From contig JAHLKC010000096.1 in NCBI GenBank assembly GCA_025449115.1, positions 89,092-153,091 on the forward strand: 64,000 nucleotides of DNA, given 5' to 3'. Below the pieces are notes generated by a model. The model was not told where the DNA came from, made no database searches, and saw only the letters and a program-made list of their open reading frames with translations. Positions 37,775 to 47,194 of the stretch are shown here, piece after piece (position 1 is the stretch's first letter; each line of letters opens with the position of its first letter). The position numbers and the translations under genes were made by a program. Source of the stretch: Chytridium lagenaria (lineage: Eukaryota > Chytridiomycota > Chytridiomycetes > Chytridiales > Chytridiaceae).

Positions 37775-39994
37775 ATGAAGTCAACAGCGCCACCGCAAAA
37801 CATCATCAACCAAAGGAGGAGGAAGAGAAGGAGGAAAGTTGGGCCTTGGGATACATGACAAAGGAAAAGAGGACCATTTACATCATCATCAGCAGCAGCA
37901 TTCTTACCTCGGTCATCAACATCATGCGCATGACAACGCTTCAACCGAAGAACCACTTCTTCTTCCAAGAGCATCTCAACCACCACATCCACTACGGACA
38001 ACCATCACCACTACAACAACTCGCACATGCATCATGCTACTCATGTTGATGATGATGACAATGACAGTGTCAACCAACTCGACATGACCTCCCTCTCCAT
38101 CTCATCCAACCCCAACGGAACTGCTGGTGATTGCCAATGTTGCTGCTGCTGGAAGTGTCTGATGACATGCCTCCTTTTCAAAACAAATTTAATGCCAAAT
38201 CATCACCTCAAGACTCCACCTCCTCTTCGTCCTCGTTCTTCTTCCGATGCTGTCTCGTCTGCTCTTGACACGGATTCCCACTCGAAAACGTACATGGGAA
38301 CTGTAAAGTTTTTTAACTCGCAAAAGGGTATGTTATCCGCATTGTTTTATTTTTATTGTACATTAAAGTATTGAATGGACAGCATTCCGTATTTGGTCGT
38401 GAATTTTAATCCTTTCTTTTCTTTATTTACTACTATAGGTTACGGCTTTATTATTCCTGATGACATGTCAAACTTGGAAGGTACGTAAAGATCATTACCA
38501 TTATTCTTTGTCATTCTGTAATTATTTCGCCGCAGGCAAACATGTATACATTACCAGTTATTTTTATTTTTTTTATATTTTGATGGGATTTGCCGATTAG
38601 GTGAAATTCTTTGTAATGCATGCATTGTGGTCGTTAACCTACCTCACCCTGGAATACCCTTCAATCCCTCCATCTATACGGACCTTTTACTATAAAAGTA
38701 TTAACATACCTTTACATTAACAGTTTTCGTGCATCACTCGGCCATCACAAAACCAAAATCCGGGTTCAGAAGTCTCGCCGAGGGCGAGATTGTTGAATTC
38801 GAGATGGTCCAAGGCGACAAGGGCTTCCAAGCCGCCAACGTCACAGGCCCCAACGGTGTTGACGTTCAAGGAGATCCTCATGCCTATCTTTACATGATGT
38901 CCAACATGCTTCCTCCCCAAAACCATCACTCACCGTCGTTCCATCCCATACACAATTATCCATTGCCAACGTCTCCGCGCGATGGACCGATGCGACCACC
39001 TTCCGTGAGTCAGTGGTCCACGACATCCTCAAACGATGATCAGGGATCACAGTATGGTGGATCCAACACGGGTCGTGAACCCCAACGCATGCCCTCACGT
39101 CAGAGACACCATCATCAACCCGCCATGCATTCACCCATGCATACTGCTCCACCTCCGCAACAGCGCCATTCTCGCGTCATGGTCCACACCAACAACGGCC
39201 CTCCTCCGCTCCCCAGCACTCCGGTGGCATGGTCGGGGCATACTACCCGCAGCCACACCCTTCGTCGAACACGCATCTCCATCGATCGGCATCGAGTTCA
39301 TCCTCTTACGCGTCGTCAGTCACGGCTCCTTCTCCGTCCCCGTCGTTATCGTCTCCACCGACCATCCATTCCATGTCGGGCGTGCCGAGCAGTGGATCTG
39401 CATCCGTCGGGTCTTCAGCAGCTGGTGAACAACCCCAGCGTCATTCCAAACATCGTGGACACAGGCAGCACCAGAGCGGGGCGTCTTTATCGCACCCACC
39501 CACTCAAGAAATGGTCTACCCCGGTGCTGTTCAAGGTATTTAAATCATCCCTTTTTACTCCCCTTAACTTTTTTTCTACCCAGGCCCTCAATATTACTAC
39601 CCAGACCAATACCGCTTCCCACCATGTACGCCGTCCCCGGCTACGGCGGTTCCTACTGGTACGTCCCCCCAACCGCCGTCTACCACCCCTACGTCCCGGT
39701 TCCCGCCCCGTACCCCGTTAAACCCATTGACTACGACCCGCCCATCCACCCGATGGCACCACCGACACCACCGAGTACGCCCCTGTGCCGTACATGTACG
39801 ATCCAGCCACTGGCGCGCCAGTGCAGTATTACGCTGCGCCGTACCCGTTTTATGGAACACCGCAGATGCCGCCACCACCACCGATGCCGATGTCGCAGCA
39901 GCAGCAGCAGAGTTATGTTGGACCGTCGCCGAGACGTCAGAGTCGACAGCAGAGGGGGGTGCAGCAGCAGGGTGGGCAGATGGGTGGGCAGTGA
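37775..39994 (+). CDS. Cold-shock domain (Y-box-like) RNA-binding protein
   Basis: Single-stranded nucleic-acid-binding protein with one cold-shock domain in a long low-complexity chain. The domain is spread over three exons: [14 protein letters not shown] (RNP1 region), [33 protein letters not shown], and [26 protein letters not shown], a textbook Y-box pattern. Exon junctions at 38328 and about 38480 preserve phase (KG|YGF, LE|VFVHH). Upstream is a His/Asp-rich leader and a Cys-dense patch, [13 protein letters not shown]. Downstream come long Pro/Ser/His/Gln stretches ([37 protein letters not shown]) ending QGGQMGGQ at 39994. The start is uncertain: ATG at 37775 needs a frame break to join; ATG at 38027 is the safest in-frame start. 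Two further frame breaks lie near 39240 and 39780. Confidence 0.8.
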
Positions 39995-41073
39995 ATACGT
40001 TTGAGGGCTTGTGTGTGTGTGTGTGTGGGGGGGAGGTTTGAAATTTTTACCTTGTAAATGTATTTTTGCTTTATGTTTTTTTTTTTGGGGGGGAGGTGAG
40101 GCGTTTGATGATGGTGGTGGATGTCCTCCTTCTTTAAGGATATTACTTTTTTCTATGGATCTCTGTTATGCGTTTTCGTTATAGCCTGTTCTTGTTTAGT
40201 TTAGTTCTTTTTCTTTTTCTTTTGTCGTTTTTCTGACTGGCCCCCTTCCCCGATTTTTTTTTAACTCTCTACAGTTTGGTTTTTATACCTTTTTTTTTTC
40301 TTTTATTCAAATTCAACATTTTCGTAAAATCGTTTTCTTCCTTTGTCCTCGTAATACTTTTCCACCTTTTCTTCTTTTTCTTTTGCCCCCCCCCCCCCCC
40401 CCCCCCCCTCTCTCCCTCTATCTCTCTCCTTGCATTCAATTTCTCTACCCCTTTTCACTTTCTTCTTATTCCAAAAAAGCCTTTTTCTTGTTGCAACTTT
40501 TCAACCCGCCCAAACAAAAAACTTTTTTCTCTTTCTTGCTTTCTTGCTAAAGATTTGACGGGATGATTAGATTATCCCCCTTGTTTATTTTCTTGTATAT
40601 TCGCTGTTTTGCATTTCTTGTGTTTTGCGTTTAAGAGGGTGGAAGGGGTACATGTACGTACTTTTTACTTTTTTTTTTTTTTCTTTGAGAAAGACGCGGA
40701 ACTTAATAAACTTTTGAAAATGGTTTAATTTCTTTTTCTATGCCTATTTGATAGTTGGATGGTTGAATGGTTTCTTCTTTTTGTTGACGGATCTTGGTTA
40801 TTCATGGGCTATAGATAGTCTACTCGACTCTTTGAAAGTAGGCAGGATTATCACCATACATTTTTTTTAACATGGCTCTATTCACACCATACCCCTCGCG
40901 TCTATTTAAAATGATATGTTTCTCAGATCATAGATTCTGACGCCACCGCCCCATCTTCGCGTCCAATATGACGAACATTCGACATACTCGTGTCCCTTTA
41001 ACGAAACAAAACTGTCACGCCCCCCCACCTTGGATTTCAATCCAACAACCTCAACATGCCCCGGCGTATGACT
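39995..41073. other. Intergenic, convergent 3' ends, homopolymer-rich
   Basis: About 1.08 kb with a GT run near 40010-40026, T and G runs, and a C23 tract at 40386-40408. No conserved coding segment. The frame at 40276-40566 is a translation of the pyrimidine-rich tract. Confidence 0.6.
40386..40408. repeat. C23 homopolymer
   Basis: Twenty-three consecutive C, the longest C run in the window, within a pyrimidine-rich tract. Confidence 0.9.
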
Positions 41074-41892
41074 TTACCAACACAACAACCACACTTGTTT
41101 ATTCAAATCAAACAACCTTGACACCCCCACCCCAAACACAAACCCTCCCACATGAGCCGCATGTCCAATCATCGACACCCTCTCTGAAGACATTGCGAAA
41201 AACTGTGCCCCAACATTCACCACATGTCCAACCGCCACCGACGTCAACCTCCACACCTATTCATCTCCACCTCCCTCTCAACACTCCCCTTCCTCGTCCT
41301 ATTCACCCTCCTCAACGTCCCCCAAATCCTCCTCGAAAGCACAGCAACCTCCGCCCCAATCAACGCGTAAACCCCAGCACTCGCTCCACACATTCCAAAA
41401 GTCCTATCCACCATCGTCGCCCTCTTCTCTCCAGTCACCCTCTTCATCAACCAATCTAACCCCCTTCACGCCATGACGAGGGGATCACTTTATCCAACAG
41501 ACCCTTGTTCTTGCGGAAATACGTCCACTCGAATACTTGGGAAACAGCTCCTACCATTCCTCCACCGAGAAACACAAAACATCGTCCCGAAAAACCCAAC
41601 ATCAAGACTCAACCCCACCGTGATCATCGTATACACATTCCCCATCCAATGATTCGCATCAACATGATGAAACATATGCGTCACCATCGTATGCAACGGC
41701 GATACAATCCTCGCCGTCCCAATACTATCTCCAGCCGTAATCCTTAAAAAAAAACCATTAAAACCACACCTCCTTTTTTTCCCACCTCCCACGATATTAC
41801 CTCAACACCATATGCTGTTCAATAAACCGATTCGATAAAACCGGTTTGTTCCATTCCGATCCGTTTATAATACATGGACGCCACCCAGGCAT
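41074..41892 (-). CDS. Rhomboid-family intramembrane serine protease
   Basis: Polytopic membrane protease. Preferred start MPGWRPCIINGSEWNKPVLS at 41892. After an intron (about 41745-41800) the first conserved block is TARIVSPLHTMVTHMFHHVD and ANHWMGNVYTMITVGLSLDV, carrying the HxxxHxxxN-like helix of the family. Catalytic serine motif: TFGMCGASAGVYALIGAEVA (GxSx as GASAG). Catalytic histidine motif: MIGHAAHVGGFVFGVGVSRL (HxxHVGG-like). The Ser-His dyad is therefore present. Segments in between (FFGTMFCVFLGGGMVGAV, WGTLRRVNRTRKGSVEREVE) need one-base frame corrections. The stop at 41074 follows the last helix. The subfamily is unclear: it could be a secretory-pathway or a mitochondrial (PARL-type) rhomboid; I see no long presequence. 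Confidence 0.78.
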
Positions 41893-41969
41893 CGTCAACC
41901 CCCGCCAACCCCAACACCGCAATCCCAGTCCCATTCACAGCCATATTTTTTCACGTCCTGACAAATCTC
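41893..41969. promoter_or_regulatory. Compact divergent promoter
   Basis: 77 bp lie between the inferred starts of the rhomboid (minus) and the alpha/beta hydrolase (plus). Inferred from the two start choices; no motif identified. Confidence 0.35.
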
Positions 41970-42879
41970 ATGGAGGACGCTCACACCATCCTTCCACAAA
42001 CAATGTATCGCTTGAAGCAAGGATTCATCGTGGATTCGGCGTCAATGCTAAAACTTGTGTCATTCTAAACACATCCTTATGTCGGCTTGGTGGGGATTTA
42101 AGGAATAATGGTTTGAGATACTTTCCCCCCATCCTCTTTTTTGTTTTTATATGATGTGTATTGATGGAGGTTATAGTCGTCGATGCTTGTTTTCGGTTCT
42201 TTGCCGCGCAGGGATTTATGACGGTCAGGTTTAATTTAGGGGGGTAGGCAAATCAACCGGCTGGGAACATTTAGCGGTAAACCACTCTTTCCACCTTCCA
42301 CGTTTTAACATATAGGATTAGCATTAGGTGAATTAGACGATGTGATCTCTGTCTACAAATACATGAAATCAAATCTCGCTCCATCCTATTCCTCATCTGC
42401 GTGAGTCTTTCCACAAAAAAAAGCCTTTTATTTAAAAAAAAAATACACACAGGGCTATAGCTTCGGTTCTGGTCGTCTCAAGCGCCGCTAGCTCGAAATC
42501 CTAGAATGCATAGGTACGTCCCCCTCCTCCTCATTACCATGCCATCCACCTAACCTCTTTTACAATCTTTAACAAAAAAGGCGTCATATGCATATCCTAC
42601 CCCTACTCTGTCCTCTGGACGCTCACCTGTTTCAACTCCCAACCCTTCCTCGACGCCCTCACCTCATCGTCCCTCCGCACCATCCCAAAACTCTTCATCA
42701 TGGGCTCCAGCGACAATTTCACAAACCTAAAAGACTTTCAAGAGTTTATCAAAACTTTGACGGGAAAGAAATCGCTCAAGATTCTGGATCGGGTCGATCA
42801 TTTTTGGTTTGGGTGTGAGGAGGAGGTGGTGGACGCTATTAAGGGATGGGTGACGGCGAATGCGGTGCTACCAAAGTAG
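41970..42879 (+). CDS. Alpha/beta hydrolase
   Basis: Small serine hydrolase of the alpha/beta fold, substrate unknown. From ATG 41970 the chain reads, with frame corrections, NNVSLEARIH, NAKTCVIL, HPYV/RLGGDLRNN (oxyanion strand region), then VVDACFRFFAAQGFMTVRFN followed by GVGKSTGWEHLA (the usual RGxGxS turn). Later exons give ELDDVISVYKYMKSNLAPSY, GYSFGS (nucleophile elbow, GxSxG as GYSFG), VICISYPYSVLWTLTCFNSQ, IPKLFIMGSSDNFTNLKDFQ (Asp strand) and ILDRVDHFWFGCEEEVVDAI (catalytic His). Stop TAG at 42877-42879. About 230 residues. The GGGGGG at 42239-42244 seems one G short. The layout resembles the fungal and bacterial HPHP..GG-type hydrolases. Confidence 0.78.
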
Positions 42880-42932
42880 TGGGTGGTTTACCCCCCTTTT
42901 TTTTACTACCTCGCGCGTCGTTGTCGGTATGT

Positions 42933-43001
42933 CCATATAAACGCTTGTTTATTTCTTTTTTCGAATTCCATATAAACGCTTGTTTATTTCTTTTTCGAAT
43001 G
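42933..43001. repeat. 34-35 bp tandem duplication
   Basis: Two adjacent copies beginning CCATATAAACGCTTGTTTAT, almost identical apart from one T in a T run, located just downstream of the hydrolase stop. Confidence 0.9.
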
Positions 43002-43082
43002 GATGCTTTGTTTAAAGATTTTAAAATTTCTGTTTCTGTATTTTTTTGTTCTTAAAAAAAAACACACTCTATATTTTTGTTT

Positions 43083-46000
43083 TCAGTCTTCTTTCACTGT
43101 ATCCGTGAACACCAAATGCGCTGCAAACAACGCCCCCCCATCTATATCATACACAGGCGCCATCGATAACGACGGCGCGTGACCCCCCATCTCCTTTCAA
43201 GGCCCTTTGTAAACGCTACAACAAACATTACAAAATCTTTCAAATAAGATCACTTTACCGTTAAAAAGACCTAACGTGCTGAAACTACTTTGATGGAACA
43301 CCCTGATGCCTATACATTTGTGGATGAGTTGTGGTCTTTCTCGACATATTTCGAGGGCAGCGTCACGTAGTCGTGATAGGAACGCGTCGATGGATTGTAG
43401 AACCGTATCTGGCGTTATCGTGGATCCGTCTGGATATGGTTACCAACATGTCTCATTTCTGTTGTAAACCTTTTAGATAAATCATCCAACAACCGTTGCT
43501 AATGTCTTGCACGTCCATGCAGATGTTTTCACGTTGAATAACGTGAAAGAGTCGGTGTCTGGATGATTCATTGATTCTATTGTGAGAAAAAAAAAGAAAG
43601 GGGTTGGAAAAGGGTCTTACTGGTTTTGAAGTTGGAGGATATAGTGTCTTCGTCATCGTCATCGCTGTCGTCGGGGATTCGGAAGTCTTTGCGATGGTAA
43701 AGAACTTGCCATTCTACCACTGCGTCTCTAGGCAATCGTGGAACTGTGACGAAGATAACGGGGACGGTAGCATGGCTCGTCTATATTTTTTATCATTGTT
43801 TTATTTTAGCACAGCGGTGTTAGTAACTGCAAGTATAACACGGAGAACGCAAAAAAACAAAAGATGCCCTATTGCATAGAATCGTAACTTACATATCGAT
43901 CAAACCAATATCTTTTTGCAACCTCCATCTCTTCTACACCAGAAGTATACAAACACACATCGCAGCATTCTCAACGTCACAGTTCTGACTCGACGCGATC
44001 GCATCAAGATTCCTCAACGATATACCATACTGATTGTCCGCTATCCCACATCACTCGTCGCCAATTCCATACTATTAGGTAAAAGTCCAATCTGTCCAGC
44101 AACGTAAACTTGATCCGCAATCTTTTTCGTGGTTATAAAGTCTACGTTAAAAAAGGGTGTGGATAGGGTGAAGTTTACCTTGATTGCTTGACTGTAAGGT
44201 CTGGAAATTTACAAGTTAGGAAGTGAAAAGGAAATATTTGAAGAATTACCCAATATTTGCGGATCTGAAACACAACATGTGAGAAAATGATTATGTACAA
44301 GAAAACGAAAAAACAAAACTCACGCCCAATATGATATACTCTGCACATGCATGCTATCCCGTTCGAGGTTCGCGATATCTTGAACTGCAATGCAATCGAT
44401 CCGAATCTTGCAGTCAACCTAATGCCAATGCAACAGTGACTCTACAATGGCTGTAAATTCAAAGATGTTGATGGTAAAGATATCTTTACCGTGTTGCAGG
44501 ATTAATCTGGAAATAACTTCCGTATACTTTGTTGAGACGAGCAAATAGTGACATGTCGTTGATGAAAATAACGACTTGAACAAGGTTGGTAAAGTTCATT
44601 CCCTGGGATTCCAGTTTATCTTATATCAATGTTAGACATTTTGCGTTTACAACCTTAAAAAAAAAATCATCAAACTAACTTGAGATGAAGTCCATGATGG
44701 CCTTTGTTTCTTCCTCAATCCCCTGAATCTCCCGCTTATCATCTATGGTTAAACTATCCGCCTTTGTCACTCCAGACATGGTGAGATAAGGCTTCCTCCA
44801 AGAAATAGAGCATAACGACCGTTTCTTCTCGACGTCAGTCTCTGAAAAAAGATTGCGAAACCCTTCCCCCCGAAACCCTTCCCCAAAGAAAGCCTCGAAA
44901 TCGACGGTACTTCTGAATTTAATTTCAAAGTTGGTTCTTCAGGTCTTCCTGAACGTCGTAATTCTTCCCAAAAGGATTCAGGAATGTCTACTTTATCGTT
45001 ATCTTCAAGGTGAGCTCTCTTGATGCGCAAATAGGCGACGGCTGCAAAAGGGTCATCTGATACTGTGACGGTCTCAACTTCATCTCTAATAATGAATATT
45101 GAGAGAAACGAACGAGTTGGTCAAGCTTACAATACAATACGCTTTACAAAGAGGGGCATATTTAATGTTAGCGTTTCGAATTCTCCTCCTTCTCCACAAA
45201 TATGGCTGCCAAACTTCTGGTTCTAAAGCATGTGAACACTACACCAAAGTTTCTAATTTTACCAGCAAAGTTAAGATGGGATACATTTGAGCCAAGGATT
45301 TCCCAAGATGAGTGGTCTTAAAACCTTTAATATGTTAATTTCAGAAGGGCAACAATATGAAAATACCTGCTCCAGCAACTTTTACAAAAACAGCATCCAC
45401 TCCGTAATTAATCATTTCGCTTAATAATTCCGCTTGATCACGTCTCCACAGATATGCCAACGAAACAAGTCCCAAACGAGAACATCTAATCCGATTTCGG
45501 TTAAACAAATATCAACAATATTTTTACTTACACGTTCTCCACTCGAACTCGTTGATAATTGGAAAGGATAGCCCCTACTGAAACTCCTTGGACATCAGGA
45601 ATCGCAGTCTTTTTTGGATATCAATAATAATAATATTATATTCAACCCTCTTTTTTTTTAGATGCTTCAACCTACATACCTTTACGTCTAGCAATAATCG
45701 ATATAGATCTTCAACTTCATCTTCAGGTGATGGCGAATATTCTGCCCCAACCTGCGCCGACGTCCCCTCAATATCCCTCCTAAACAATGGCAAATTCATA
45801 GCTCCCGCAAAAAAATGGATAGCATCATGTCCCACAGTCTGATACATGAAACTATCCAGATCATCTTGATCATTGAGTAAAAGAAAAAAAGGAAGTATAA
45901 GCTTTAAAAGCCTTTTTGTTCGTTCATTCAAAATCTAACCTTTATTGCTTTTCGCAGCTGGCTTCAGATTCGCCAATGCCACAATTTCATGCCCATTCGC

Positions 46001-46111
46001 CTTACAATGCAATGCATTGAAGCAGCTATCCTTCCCACCGCTTCAAGATTCTATCAAAAAAAACAACCTCAACCTTGACTGTAAAAACCTCAAAAGCGCC
46101 ACGACCTTCAT
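43083..46111 (-). CDS. DPH6: Diphthine-ammonia ligase (DPH6) with two Rid/YjgF-like domains
   Basis: Last step of diphthamide synthesis on elongation factor 2: ATP-dependent amidation of diphthine. The start MKVVALLSGGKDSCF is split by an intron inside the PP-loop (MKVVALLS|GGKDS). It is followed by HEIVALANLKPA, LDSFMYQTVGHDAIHFFAGA, FRRDIEGTSAQVGAEYSP, EDEVEDLYRLLLDVK, GVSVGAILSNYQRVRVENV, LAYLWRRDQAELLSEMI, and GRPEEPTLKLNSEV. As in other fungi the ligase is fused to two YjgF/Rid-type domains: ESQGMNFTNLVQVVIFINDM with RLNKVYGSYFQINPATR, MHVQSISYWA, VAGQIGLLPNSMELAT, and VFVTVPRLPRDAVVEWQVLY/H-type segments. The end is GALFAAHLVFTDTVKED with TGA at 43083-43085. At least a dozen short exons; several one-base breaks in the C-terminal half. 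Confidence 0.9.
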
Positions 46112-46141
46112 TCCCATCTCGCAAGCTTGTGTGACCATAAT
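46112..46141. promoter_or_regulatory. 30-bp divergent start-to-start spacer
   Basis: Only 30 bp lie between the DPH6 ATG (minus) and the ATG of the small SARAH-like gene (plus). Their 5' UTRs must overlap or initiate inside each other. The only evidence is the layout. Confidence 0.4.
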
Positions 46142-46474
46142 ATGGAGGAGGAGCCATCCACCTTCAGCATCCTGCGGAGGGTAAAGCGACTTGGTTTACG
46201 ACGAGGGAATAATGACAGTGTCTTTTTTTTTGGGTTATAGGAGCAATGTCGATCGCTTCCTTTGGAGAAACTGTATGGACGGTTGGAGGCACTCGAGAGG
46301 GCAGAGTCAAAAGATGTTGAAGAGATTCGTCGAAAGTATGCTTCAGAAATCTCTGACCTTCAAAGACAAATCTCAAGGTAAAGAGGTGTCTTTAAGTATG
46401 ATATCTGATGAATCAACAGTGCGATAGATAATCGCAGTGATCAGTATATGATCGGAGTAAATCAACGCAATTAG
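46142..46474 (+). CDS. Small SARAH-like helical protein (about 76 aa)
   Basis: Three exons (46142-46180, 46241-46377, 46420-46474) join in frame with GT-AG introns and no indel. They give a 76-residue protein beginning MEEEPSTFSILRR. The core LEKLYGRLEALERAESKDVE followed by EIRRKYASEISDLQRQI resembles the SARAH dimerisation helix of Hippo-type kinases (pattern: f..L..l....L..rL..ld.....eiee.r.kY......I). If the last intron is not removed the protein stops at 46381, just after the helix. No kinase or RASSF-type domain is attached; upstream is DPH6 and downstream a convergent Spo12-like gene. The alternative is an unrelated short coiled coil. Family assignment by eye only. Confidence 0.5.
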
Positions 46475-46716
46475 AAAACGACACATTCATTCATAATACA
46501 CAGAAGAGTCCCTATTTAAGAAATATGCAAACGTTGTTTTTTTTTTGACCAGATACTTGATCCCATGTGATGTTAGTTGAAGAACTGAGAGGGTTTGATG
46601 GGGGATATTATCTTGTTCAACTGTCCGTCTTGTCGTTGGCAGTGGCGAACTGGTCTCCCAAAAACTTCGGCTTGATTCTATAAACGCCATCAATCATTTA
46701 ATGTAATAGAGCTTTC

Positions 46717-46969
46717 TTACTGGTGCAGCAAATGTTTCCTCTTGGCTTCGACCTTTTGGGTTGCTGGGGACATGACTTGGTCGGTAGGGCTCTGGATGCT
46801 GCAAATAGGTGTGAGTAAACAAACATCCTTGTGAAAGAGGGCCTCACCCGCCCATGGTCTTCTTAAGGAGGTGATGCTTTGGGGGGAACTTCATGCCGGG
46901 AGGTGCTCCAGCAGGTGCGGAGCTTTCAGCACTCTCGGCAGCAGGCGCGGCTTTGCGGTCCATGTTCAT
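46717..46969 (-). CDS. Spo12-like small protein (67 aa)
   Basis: Two exons (46969-46848 and 46798-46717) join in frame to a 67-residue protein. The N-terminal half is Ala/Pro/Ser-rich (MNMDRKAAPAAESAESSAPA), followed by MKFPPKHHLLKKTMGG. The second exon holds QSPTDQVMSPATQKVEAKRK, which matches the short Spo12 family signature SPTDxxMSPxSxKL. In yeasts Spo12 is a phosphoprotein of the mitotic-exit (FEAR) pathway acting on nucleolar release of Cdc14. The two SP sites here are candidate CDK sites, as in the family. The cysteine that often follows MSP is Ala here. Clean splice phase and absence of frame breaks support a real gene. Confidence 0.65.
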
Positions 46970-47194
46970 ATCCATTTTTTGTTTCTTTTGTTGTTCGAGG
47001 TCTTAATGCAATTTTCGATTCCGAACTTTTTGGTGGTTCGGACAACAAAAAATGTCCCAAACCCTTGTCATGTCCAAGAACCTTTCCTCGATATCCATTT
47101 AACGCGCGTATGATGTTTGTTTCTCCTCTCCTTTTTTCCCACGTAGATTCACCCACTCTTTTTATGATTTTTCGTGAAGCATTACTATATGTGT

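Noticed and set aside
40276..40566. 96-codon frame containing a polyproline run
   Set aside because: Created by the C23 tract and pyrimidine-rich spacer.
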